Assembly (NCBI GenBank): GCA_003132265.1
Contig: PKXE01000096.1
Location: 29,177 to 34,544, forward strand
Direction: 5' to 3'
Origin: Candidatus Dormiibacterota bacterium
GTDB lineage: Bacteria > Chloroflexota > Dormibacteria > Aeolococcales > Bog-877
DNA: 5,368 nucleotides
Each line of letters opens with the position of its first letter. The first letter of the stretch is position 1. Positions 1-5,368 of the stretch are shown one piece after another. The notes below the pieces were generated by a model, which saw nothing but the letters and a program-made list of their open reading frames with translations, did no database searches and had not been told where the DNA came from. The position numbers and the translations under genes are program-made.

Positions 1-342
1 CGCAAGGCCTACGGCGGCGCCTACGACGTGATGTGCAGCAAACACATCGGCGCCGACTACAACGTGGCCTGGCCGTCGGCCGAAATTGCGGTGATGGGCG
101 CCGAGGGCGCTGTCCAGTTTTTGGGGCGGCAGCGGGTGGGCGAGGCGAAAGTCGACCGGGAAGCGCTGATCGCCGCCTACCGCGAGCAGTTCGCCAATCC
201 CTATCAGGCGGCGGAGCGCGGCTATATCGACGATGTCATCGAGCCCCGCCACACCCGGCCCGCGCTGATCTCGGCACTGAGGATGGCGAGGACCAAGCAG
301 GTGCCCGCACCCCGGCGGAGGCACGGCAACATCCCGCTCTGA
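1..342 (+). CDS. pccB: Acyl-CoA (propionyl-CoA type) carboxylase, carboxyltransferase beta subunit, C-terminal part
   Basis: This is the last 113 codons of a biotin-dependent carboxyltransferase; the 5' part lies outside the window. The enzyme moves CO2 from biotin to an acyl-CoA, in this family usually propionyl-CoA to methylmalonyl-CoA, in the cytoplasm. The fragment opens with the family motif RKAYGGAYDVM, whose Gly-Gly helps form the active site. It continues with AWPSAEIAVMGAEGAV, FANPYQAAERGYIDDVIEP and the conserved tail HGNIPL, just before TGA at 340-342. The Asp after GGAY (codon at 25-27) matches human PCCB Asp440 and Streptomyces coelicolor PccB Asp422, the residue linked to propionyl-CoA preference, so I favour propionyl-CoA over acetyl-CoA. 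The stretch after GAV (QFLGRQRVGEA) departs from the usual NIIFR-like sequence. Methylmalonyl-CoA decarboxylase or methylcrotonoyl-CoA carboxylase subunits are related alternatives. Family is near certain; substrate is probable. Confidence 0.93.
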   Translation, partial: RKAYGGAYDVMCSKHIGADYNVAWPSAEIAVMGAEGAVQFLGRQRVGEAKVDREALIAAYREQFANPYQAAERGYIDDVIEPRHTRPALISALRMARTKQVPAPRRRHGNIPL

Positions 343-349
343 GGGGGTT

Positions 350-387
350 GGGCGAGCTGCCGCGCCGGCGCCTGCGGCTGTCCGCCC
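350..387 (+). other. Weak GC-rich hairpin between the carboxylase gene and sucC
   Basis: GGGCG at 350-354 can pair with CGCCC at 383-387. Inside it, GCCGC at 359-363 can pair with GCGGC at 374-378, leaving a 4x4 internal loop and a 10-base apical loop. It starts eight bases after the carboxylase stop codon. No T-tract follows, so it is not a standard intrinsic terminator, and in DNA this GC-rich such pairing can arise by chance. It could be a weak attenuator or mean nothing. Confidence 0.2.
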
Positions 388-413
388 CGGCCCGGGACTT
401 TGGGGTGGTCACC

Positions 414-419
414 TAAACT
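414..419 (+). promoter_or_regulatory. Possible -10 box upstream of sucC
   Basis: TAAACT fits the TANNNT pattern of a housekeeping -10 element and sits in the only AT-leaning spot of the 125-base gap before sucC. Transcription would start near 425-427, giving a leader of about 42 bases that contains the sucC ribosome binding site. No TTGACA-like -35 element is visible 16-18 bases upstream, so the call rests on one hexamer and its position. The genes from sucC onward may instead be read through from the carboxylase gene. Confidence 0.25.
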
Positions 420-456
420 GAGGCAGAAGAGGTGGTGGCCGGTCGCACCGGCCCAC

Positions 457-462
457 GGGAGG
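457..462 (+). promoter_or_regulatory. Ribosome binding site that decides the sucC start
   Basis: GGGAGG lies five bases before the GTG at 468. This, with homology that begins at [10 protein letters not shown], favours 468 over the in-frame GTG at 432. A weaker GAGG at 420-423 lies eight bases before 432, so the longer form cannot be excluded. Confidence 0.7.
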
Positions 463-467
463 CGTCG

Positions 468-1655
468 GTGAAGCTGCTCGAGCATCAGGCCAAGGAGCGC
501 CTGCGGGGCGTCGGGATCGAGTGCCCGACGGGGCGGGTCGCCCGCTCCCCGCAGGAAGCTGAGAAGGCGGCCCAGGAACTGGGTCCGGTGGTGATCAAGG
601 CCCAGGTGCCGATCGGTGGTAGAGGCAAGGCGGGAGGGGTCAAGCTGGCCAAGACTCCGGCTGAGGCCCACGATGCCGCGGCGGCGATCCTGGGGATGGA
701 GATTCACGGCTACAGCGTCCCCTCGGTGCTGTGCGAGGAGGCTCTGCAGATCGTCAAGGAGATCTACCTGGGCGTGACCGTGGACCGGGACCGGAGATCG
801 ATGGTGGTGATCCTGTCCTTCGCCGGGGGGATGGAGATCGAAGAGGTGGCCGAGAACTCGCCGGAGAAGATCGCCAAGCTCTGGCCGGACCCGTTCGCGG
901 GACCACAACCCTTCGAGATCCGTGAGCTGGTACTCCGGGCGCTCGAAGCCGTCGGCGGTGACGAGACCCTGCCCAAGGGCCGCTACCTCGCCGAGCTGGT
1001 CCCGGTGGTCCAACGCCTTTTCCAGCTGTCGCAACAGCTCGATGCCAGCCTCTGTGAGATCAACCCGCTGGTGGTCACCCAGTCGGGCCAGGTGATCGCC
1101 GGTGACGCCAAGATCGAGATCGATCAGAATGCCGAGTTCCGCCACCACGACCTGGTGCGAGAGCTCGGCCCCGATGCCTCCGCCGCCACCAGTGGGGACG
1201 ACCCCCTGGAGGTCGAAGCCCGCCGCCGAGGGCTCACTTACGTCCACCTGGGCGGAAACGTTGGGATCATCGGGAACGGCGCCGGACTGGTCATGAACAC
1301 CGTGGACCTGGTGAAGCAGCAAGGGGGCTCGCCGGCCAACTTCCTGGACATCGGCGGCGGGGCCAAGGCGGAGGTGGTGAAGCAGGCCCTGGAGATGCTG
1401 CTCCTAGACCCCGCCGTGAAGGGGGTCTTCGTCAACATCTTCGGGGGGATCACCCGGGGCGACGAGGTGGCCAGGGGCCTGATTAGCGCTCGTGATGAAC
1501 TGGGGCTGACGCTGCCCCTGGTGGTCCGGATGACCGGCACCAGAGAGGAGGAGGGACGCCAGCTGCTGGAGGCGGCAGGGATCACTCCGGCGGAATCGGC
1601 CCCCGAGGCGGCTCGCAAGATCGTGGACTTGGTCGGCGTCCAGGGAGGCGCCTGA
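468..1655 (+). CDS. sucC: Succinyl-CoA ligase (ADP/GDP-forming), beta subunit
   Basis: This is the nucleotide- and succinate-binding subunit of succinyl-CoA synthetase, which interconverts succinyl-CoA + NDP + Pi with succinate + CoA + NTP. The product has 395 residues, close to the usual length of about 390. An ATP-grasp domain spans roughly residues 2-230, with the nucleotide loop GGRGKAGG at 50-57 and ELYLG-like [10 protein letters not shown] at 98-107. CEINPLVV at 196-203 and GDAK at 212-215 place Asn199 and Asp213 at the magnesium-ligand positions of the E. coli enzyme, and Glu197 is also kept. The CoA-ligase domain follows, with [11 protein letters not shown] (264-274), [10 protein letters not shown] (291-300) and [10 protein letters not shown] (323-332). 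Start GTG 468 is chosen from its ribosome binding site and homology; GTG 432 would add 12 residues (MVAGRTGPREAS) that do not look like the family. It is partnered with sucD one base downstream. A sister activity such as malate-CoA ligase is possible but not indicated. Confidence 0.95.
   Translation: MKLLEHQAKERLRGVGIECPTGRVARSPQEAEKAAQELGPVVIKAQVPIGGRGKAGGVKLAKTPAEAHDAAAAILGMEIHGYSVPSVLCEEALQIVKEIYLGVTVDRDRRSMVVILSFAGGMEIEEVAENSPEKIAKLWPDPFAGPQPFEIRELVLRALEAVGGDETLPKGRYLAELVPVVQRLFQLSQQLDASLCEINPLVVTQSGQVIAGDAKIEIDQNAEFRHHDLVRELGPDASAATSGDDPLEVEARRRGLTYVHLGGNVGIIGNGAGLVMNTVDLVKQQGGSPANFLDIGGGAKAEVVKQALEMLLLDPAVKGVFVNIFGGITRGDEVARGLISARDELGLTLPLVVRMTGTREEEGRQLLEAAGITPAESAPEAARKIVDLVGVQGGA
1643..1648 (+). 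promoter_or_regulatory. Ribosome binding site for the TTG start of sucD
   Basis: GGGAGG lies inside the last codons of sucC, eight bases before the TTG at 1657. It supports TTG as a genuine initiation codon and suggests translational coupling between the two subunits. Confidence 0.75.
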
Positions 1656-1656
1656 C

Positions 1657-2544
1657 TTGAGCATCCTGCTCAATCGCAACTCCAAGGTCTTGGTCCAGGG
1701 GATGACCGGGAGCGAGGGCTCCTTCCACACCCAAGAGATGCTTGACTTCGGCACCCCGGTGGTGGCCGGGGTTTCACCCGGCAAGGGGGGCAGCCGGCAC
1801 CTGGGCCTGCCCGTCTTTGACACCGTCACGGAGGCGGTCGACGCCACCGGAGCCGACACCGCCGGGGTCTTCGTGCCGCCCGCGTTCGCTGCCGACGCGA
1901 TCATGGAGGCGTCCGCGGCCGGGATCCCCCTCGTGGTCTGTATCACCGAGCTGATCCCGGTGAACGACATGATCCGGGTGCGGGCCTTCATTGATCCAAG
2001 GGGCACGAGGCTGATCGGCCCCAACTGCCCGGGACTGATGTCCCCCGGGGAGCGCGCCAAGGTGGGGATCATCCCCAACCACATCGCCAACCCCGGCCGG
2101 ATCGGCGTCGTATCTAGGTCCGGCACCTTGACCTACGAGATCATCCAGGCGCTGGCTCGCGCCGGCTATGGGCAATCGACCTCGGTCGGGATCGGCGGAG
2201 ATCCCGTCTTGGGGCTGAGCTTCTCCGACGTGCTGCAGCTCTTCGCGGAGGATCAGGAGACCGACTTGGTGGTGCTCGCCGGGGAGATCGGGGGCTCGGA
2301 TGAGGAGCGGGCCGCGGAGCTGATCGGTAGGGGCTACCCCAAGCCAGTGGTGGGTTTCATCAGCGGCCGGAGCGCCCCGCCCGGCAAGCGGATGGGCCAT
2401 GCCGGGGCGATCATCAGCGGGACCACCGGAAGTCCCACCTCCAAGGTGGCCGCGCTCCACCACGCGGGCGTCGAGGTCGCCGACACCATCGAGGAGATCG
2501 TCGAGCTGGCGCGTGAGCGGCTGGGCGCCGCTGTGAGCTCCTAG
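1657..2544 (+). CDS. sucD: Succinyl-CoA ligase (ADP/GDP-forming), alpha subunit
   Basis: This is the CoA-binding, phosphohistidine-carrying subunit of succinyl-CoA synthetase. The product has 295 residues, against 289 in E. coli. The N-terminal CoA-binding Rossmann domain starts [21 protein letters not shown], with PGKGG at 41-45 and GPNCPG at 121-126. The ligase domain has [11 protein letters not shown] (151-161), GIGGDPV (178-184) and LAGEIGGS (207-214), where Glu210 matches E. coli Glu208. The phosphorylated histidine is His248 in RMGHAGAI (245-252), matching E. coli His246. The start is TTG at 1657, one base after the sucC stop: it has a ribosome binding site and reproduces the family N-terminus exactly, and the next in-frame ATG (1699) would delete the first strand. 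An oddity is TELIP at 97-101, where TEGIP is usual in the CoA-binding region. All catalytic residues are present, so the SucCD complex should be active. Confidence 0.96.
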   Translation: MSILLNRNSKVLVQGMTGSEGSFHTQEMLDFGTPVVAGVSPGKGGSRHLGLPVFDTVTEAVDATGADTAGVFVPPAFAADAIMEASAAGIPLVVCITELIPVNDMIRVRAFIDPRGTRLIGPNCPGLMSPGERAKVGIIPNHIANPGRIGVVSRSGTLTYEIIQALARAGYGQSTSVGIGGDPVLGLSFSDVLQLFAEDQETDLVVLAGEIGGSDEERAAELIGRGYPKPVVGFISGRSAPPGKRMGHAGAIISGTTGSPTSKVAALHHAGVEVADTIEEIVELARERLGAAVSS

Positions 2545-3744
2545 ATGCCGATGGGGCTGAGCTTTGAGCTGAGTCCTGAGCAGGTGGCGATCCGCGACAC
2601 CTGCCGGGAATTCGCGAGCCAGGTGGTGGCCCCGCAGGCGGCGGAGTGGGACCGGCGCGAGGAGTTCCCCTACCCACTGGTGTCCCAGATGGCGGAGTTG
2701 GGGCTCTTCGGGCTGCCGTACCCCGAGTCGGTGGGCGGGGCCGGCGCTGACTTCATCAGCTATCTCCTGGCCTTGGAGGAGATCGCTCGGGCTGACGCCG
2801 CCCTGGCGATCACCCTGGAAGCGGCGGTCTCTCTGGGGATCGCGCCGATCTTCCACTTCGGGACTGACGCACAGAAGGAGCGCTACCTTCCAGATCTCTG
2901 CGCCGGGCGCAAGCTGTGGGCCTTCGGGCTGACCGAGCCCGAGGCGGGCTCGGACGCGGGAGGAACCAAGACCAGGGCCCGGCGCGAGCAAGAGCAGTGG
3001 GTGATCGACGGCTCCAAGTGCTTCATCACCAACTCCGGGACCGACATCAGCACCGGGGTGACCATCACCGCCGTCACTGCCGAGGAGGGAGGCCGCAAGC
3101 GGATCAGCGCCTTTCTCATCGAGCGGGGCACGTCCGGGTACGAGATCGCCGCCCCCTACCGCAAGCTGGGCTGGCACGCCAGCGACACGAGGGAGCTGAA
3201 CTTTGCTGACTGCCGCATTCCCGAGGCCCAGCTGCTGGGGCGGGAGGGGGGCGGCCTGGGGCAGTTCTTCAAGAGCCTGGAGGCGGGCCGGGTGGCTATC
3301 GCGGCCCTCGCCGTGGGCCTAGCCCAGGCCTGCCTCGACGCCTCGCTTAGCTATGCTCAGCAGCGCCGCCAGTTTGGGCGGCCGATCAGCCACTTCCAGG
3401 CGATCCAGCTCAAGCTCGCCGATATGGCGACCCAGATCGAGCTGAGCCGGCTGATGGTCTGGCGGGCGGGACTTCTGATCAACCAGGGGCAACCCGCCGG
3501 CAAGTTCGCCGCCATGGCCAAGGTGCACGCCTCGGAGACGGCCACCTGGTGCGCCAACCAGGCGGTGCAAATCCACGGCGGGGCGGGGTTCATGGAAGAC
3601 CTGCCGGTGGCGCGCTACTACCGCGACGTGAAGATCAACGAGATCGGAGAGGGCACCTCGGAGGTGCAGCGGCTGATGATCGCCTCCCACCTGCTGGGGC
3701 TGGGCGGATCGGTCTCGAAGCTGCTGGACCAGGACCGCAACTGA
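2545..3744 (+). CDS. Acyl-CoA dehydrogenase, short/branched-chain type
   Basis: This is an FAD flavoenzyme that makes 2-enoyl-CoA from acyl-CoA and passes electrons to electron-transfer flavoprotein; family members are soluble homotetramers. The product has 399 residues, slightly above the usual 380-390. The N-terminal helical domain covers about 1-120. The middle beta domain has the signature GLTEPEAGSDAGG (128-140) and WVIDGSKCFITN (152-163). The C-terminal helical domain has QRRQFGRPI (273-281), QIHGGAGFMED (342-352) and YYRDVKINEIGEGTSE (358-373). Glu369 in GEGTSE is the catalytic base as in medium-chain, butyryl and short/branched-chain enzymes. The alternative helix-G base of isovaleryl-CoA dehydrogenase is absent, as that site reads LEAGRV (245-250). 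This argues against isovaleryl-CoA dehydrogenase, but the exact substrate is unknown. The ATG directly follows the sucD stop (TAGATG) with no clear ribosome binding site, which suggests translational coupling; ATG at 2551 is an alternative start. Confidence 0.93.
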   Translation: MPMGLSFELSPEQVAIRDTCREFASQVVAPQAAEWDRREEFPYPLVSQMAELGLFGLPYPESVGGAGADFISYLLALEEIARADAALAITLEAAVSLGIAPIFHFGTDAQKERYLPDLCAGRKLWAFGLTEPEAGSDAGGTKTRARREQEQWVIDGSKCFITNSGTDISTGVTITAVTAEEGGRKRISAFLIERGTSGYEIAAPYRKLGWHASDTRELNFADCRIPEAQLLGREGGGLGQFFKSLEAGRVAIAALAVGLAQACLDASLSYAQQRRQFGRPISHFQAIQLKLADMATQIELSRLMVWRAGLLINQGQPAGKFAAMAKVHASETATWCANQAVQIHGGAGFMEDLPVARYYRDVKINEIGEGTSEVQRLMIASHLLGLGGSVSKLLDQDRN

Positions 3745-3770
3745 GCCCTGGGGGCATCGCCAGCCGGGTA

Positions 3771-3776
3771 TACGAT
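3771..3776 (+). promoter_or_regulatory. Possible -10 box of a leaderless thiolase transcript
   Basis: TACGAT fits TANNNT and lies in GTATACGAT, an AT-rich patch in GC-rich surroundings. Exactly six bases (3777-3782) separate it from the thiolase GTG at 3783, the spacing expected if transcription starts at the first base of that codon. No Shine-Dalgarno sequence precedes the GTG, and no TTGACA-like -35 is visible. Such -10-only leaderless starts are common in Actinomycetota and Deinococcus. Confidence 0.4.
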
Positions 3777-3782
3777 GGGTTC

Positions 3783-4976
3783 GTGAGTGATCGCGACCCG
3801 ATGATCGTGGCGGCGGCCCGCACCCCCTTCGGCAAGCTCGGCGGCTCGCTGAGCTCGGTCCTGGCGGTGGATCTGGGGGCCCACGTCATCAGGGCCGCCC
3901 TGGAGCGCGCCGGGGTGGCTCCGGACGAAGTGGACCAGTGCATCATGGGCACCGTGATCACGGCCGGCCAGGGCCAGATCCCGGCCCGGCAGGCGGCCCT
4001 CAAGGCCGGCATCCCCTCGCGGGTGTCCTCGCTCACCGTAAACAAGGTCTGCGCCTCCTCTCTGAAGGCGGTCAACCTGGCAGCGCTCCTGATCAAGGCC
4101 GGCGAGGCCGAGGTGGTGGTGGCCGGCGGCATGGAGTCGATGTCCCAGGCCCCCATGCTCCTGCCCGGGGTCAGGCGCGGGGTGCCGATGGGGAACCTGA
4201 CCCTCTATGACTCGATGCTCTGGGACGGCCTCACCTGCCCGATTGACAACGTGCCCATGGGTGAGCACGGCACCAAGGTCGCCGCCGAGCTGGGGGTCAG
4301 CCGAGAGGAGCAGGACCGCTACGCGCTGCTCTCGCAGCAGCGCTACGAAGCGGCGCGGGAAAAGGGCCTGATCGCGGAGGAGCTGGCGCCGATCGAGGTC
4401 GCCGCCAAGTCCGGGCCGTTTCTGGTGGACAAAGATGAGCAGCCCCGGCCCGATACCACCATCGAGAAGCTGGCGGCGCTGCGGCCGATCTTCGGTGGTC
4501 CCGATGGCAGCGTGACCGCCGGTAATGCCCCCGGAATCAACGATGGCGCGGCCGCGATCGTGATCATGAGCCGGGCCCGGGCCCGGGCCCTCGGGGTCGA
4601 GCCGTTGGCCCAGTGGCTGGGCTACGGGGAGTCGGCGGCGGACCATCCCTACTTAGCCACGGTTCCCGCCACCGCCCTGGCCCAGGCGCTGGGCAAGAGC
4701 GGTGGCGGGCTGACCGCCGCCGACCTCAAGGTGGTCGAGATCAACGAAGCATTCGCCTCGGTGGCGATCACCAGCGCGCGGATGCTGGAGCTCGACTTGG
4801 ACCAGGTGAATCCCAACGGCGGCGCCATCGCGGTCGGCCATCCGCTCGGCGCCTCCGGGGCCCGGATCCTGGCCGCCTGCGTCATGGAGCTCCGCCGCCG
4901 CGGTGGCGGGCCGGGGGCGGCAACGATCTGCTCCGGGACCGCCCAGGGTGAGGCGACCCTGGTCGAGGTGGCCTGA
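3783..4976 (+). CDS. Thiolase (acetyl-CoA C-acetyltransferase / acyltransferase)
   Basis: This enzyme of the thiolase superfamily cleaves 3-ketoacyl-CoA with CoA to acetyl-CoA and a shortened acyl-CoA, or condenses two acetyl-CoA. The product has 397 residues, close to the usual 390-395 of type II thiolases. The N-terminal half has MIVAAARTPFGKLGG (7-21) and the nucleophile Cys90 in VNKVCASSLKAV (86-97), followed by VVVAGGMESMSQAP (111-124). The C-terminal half has GNAPGINDGAAA (247-258), VEINEAFAS (318-326) with Asn321, GGAIAVGHPLGASGAR (346-361) with catalytic His353, and Cys383 in CSGTAQGEA. The last box keeps the Cys-x-Gly core but differs from the common CIGGGQG. GTG 3783 is chosen because the frame upstream overlaps the dehydrogenase and the next choice, ATG 3801, begins right at the first beta strand. 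With the dehydrogenase it suggests beta-oxidation or isoleucine breakdown; no hydratase or 3-hydroxyacyl-CoA dehydrogenase is in the window. Confidence 0.95.
   Translation: MSDRDPMIVAAARTPFGKLGGSLSSVLAVDLGAHVIRAALERAGVAPDEVDQCIMGTVITAGQGQIPARQAALKAGIPSRVSSLTVNKVCASSLKAVNLAALLIKAGEAEVVVAGGMESMSQAPMLLPGVRRGVPMGNLTLYDSMLWDGLTCPIDNVPMGEHGTKVAAELGVSREEQDRYALLSQQRYEAAREKGLIAEELAPIEVAAKSGPFLVDKDEQPRPDTTIEKLAALRPIFGGPDGSVTAGNAPGINDGAAAIVIMSRARARALGVEPLAQWLGYGESAADHPYLATVPATALAQALGKSGGGLTAADLKVVEINEAFASVAITSARMLELDLDQVNPNGGAIAVGHPLGASGARILAACVMELRRRGGGPGAATICSGTAQGEATLVEVA
4572..4589 (+). repeat. Perfect triple CGGGCC hexamer inside the thiolase gene
   Basis: Three tandem copies of CGGGCC encode Arg-Ala three times (residues 264-269), on a surface-type helix after MS. 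Being in units of six, copy-number change would keep the frame. It is probably only a local product of codon preference. Confidence 0.6.
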
Positions 4977-4990
4977 GCCGGCCGCGTCCC

Positions 4991-5368
4991 ATGAAGGTGC
5001 TGTTCATTGCCGGCTTCGCTCCAATCAGCCGCGAGGTGGAGGTCTCCCAGCGCTTCTACCGCGAAACCCTCGGCCTGGACTTCGAGGGTGGGGAGGGCGA
5101 CTATCGCTTCACCGAGAAGCTCGGCGTCAGGCACTTTGCGGTCTGGCCGCTGCGAGAGGCGGCCCGCACCTGCTTCGACCGCGATGAATGGCCGTCAGAC
5201 GTACCCGTCCCTCAGGCCACGGTGGAGTTCGAGGTGGCTGACGTGGAAGCCGCGGCTGCCGAGCTGCGGCAGGGGGGCTTCCAGCTGATCCATGGGGCCC
5301 GGACGGAACCGTGGACTCAGGTCACGGCCCGGCTGCTAAGCCCGGAGGGACTGCTGGTGGCGGTGTGC
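4991..5368 (+). CDS. VOC (glyoxalase/bleomycin-resistance fold) family protein, 3' end outside the window
   Basis: An open frame of 126 codons runs from ATG 4991 to the last base with no stop. The sequence fits the paired beta-alpha-beta-beta-beta modules of the vicinal oxygen chelate superfamily. Module one spans about 1-53, with RFYRETLGLDFEG at 21-33 and RHFAVWPL at 47-54. Module two starts near 75, with ATVEFEVADVEAAAAELRQ (76-94) and ARLLSPEGLLVAV (113-125). Members are small cytoplasmic proteins with varied roles such as isomerases, lyases, dioxygenases and drug binding, so no reaction can be named. It lies 14 bases after the thiolase stop with no clear ribosome binding site, so it is probably co-transcribed. 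Methylmalonyl-CoA epimerase is also a VOC protein and would fit the pathway, but its metal ligands appear missing: Phe9, Thr77 and Ala124 sit where His, His and Glu are expected. The visible part nearly completes the fold; only a short tail should be missing. Confidence 0.85.
   Translation, partial: MKVLFIAGFAPISREVEVSQRFYRETLGLDFEGGEGDYRFTEKLGVRHFAVWPLREAARTCFDRDEWPSDVPVPQATVEFEVADVEAAAAELRQGGFQLIHGARTEPWTQVTARLLSPEGLLVAVC

Noticed and set aside
343..413. Possible intrinsic terminator after the carboxylase gene
   Set aside because: Short GC-rich stems can be drawn, but no T-tract follows and the internal loops are large, so a terminator cannot be supported.
33..416. Second + strand open frame of 127 codons overlapping the carboxylase end
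   Set aside because: It is an Arg-rich out-of-frame reading of the conserved carboxyltransferase sequence.
222..1322. Open frame of 366 codons on the - strand opposite the carboxylase end and sucC
   Set aside because: It is an antisense shadow of sucC with biased composition and no recognisable domain; it also crosses the intergenic gap without any sign of its own start signals.
1774..3177. Long open frame of 467 codons on the - strand opposite sucD and the dehydrogenase
   Set aside because: Its sequence is low-complexity, rich in Gly, Asp, Arg, His and Leu, matches no family I know, and is opposite two clearly conserved genes. It is what GC-rich third positions produce on the antisense strand.
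3748..3763. Small inverted repeat CTGG/CCAG in the dehydrogenase-thiolase gap
   Set aside because: Only four base pairs with an eight-base loop, well within chance for this composition.
3549..3782. Upstream in-frame extension of the thiolase into the dehydrogenase gene
   Set aside because: The extra 78 residues lie over conserved dehydrogenase codons in another frame, are rich in Arg, Gly and Pro, and have no thiolase match; the family N-terminus begins just after GTG 3783.
3618..4646. Open frame of 342 codons on the - strand opposite the thiolase
   Set aside because: Same compositional shadow effect; the + strand thiolase is conserved along its whole length.

Overview
The window is a gene-dense, GC-rich stretch of bacterial DNA with all genes on the + strand and almost no intergenic space. 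It carries the 3' end of an acyl-CoA carboxylase carboxyltransferase gene (propionyl-CoA type), a complete sucC-sucD pair for succinyl-CoA ligase, a complete acyl-CoA dehydrogenase, a complete thiolase, and the 5' part of a VOC/glyoxalase-fold gene that runs off the right edge. The high GC, the GTG and TTG starts, the strong third-position GC bias (seen as long antisense shadow frames) and one apparent leaderless start suggest a high-GC lineage such as Actinomycetota. That assignment is an inference; no marker gene is present to settle it.

Layout: positions 1-342 are the carboxyltransferase C-terminus. Positions 343-467 are the only real intergenic gap, with a weak GC-rich hairpin, a possible -10 box and the sucC ribosome binding site. 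sucC (468-1655) and sucD (1657-2544) are one base apart, and the sucD stop directly abuts the ATG of the acyl-CoA dehydrogenase (2545-3744). A 38-base gap follows, with a TANNNT box placed exactly where a leaderless transcript would start at the thiolase GTG (3783-4976). Fourteen bases later the VOC gene begins (4991, open at 5368).

Read together, the genes fit acyl-CoA catabolism that ends in propionyl-CoA, for example isoleucine, odd-chain or branched fatty acid breakdown. The dehydrogenase would oxidise an acyl-CoA and the thiolase would cleave the resulting 3-ketoacyl-CoA. The carboxylase would turn propionyl-CoA into methylmalonyl-CoA, and after epimerase and mutase steps (not in the window) the succinyl-CoA ligase would recover ATP or GTP while releasing succinate. 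This is inferred from gene families and their linkage. Substrates are not proven by the sequence.

I see no mobile element, CRISPR array, RNA gene or clearly new system. The points worth a second look are the possible leaderless thiolase promoter, the sucCD-carboxylase linkage, an altered C-terminal cysteine box in the thiolase, and a VOC protein that lacks the metal ligands expected of methylmalonyl-CoA epimerase.
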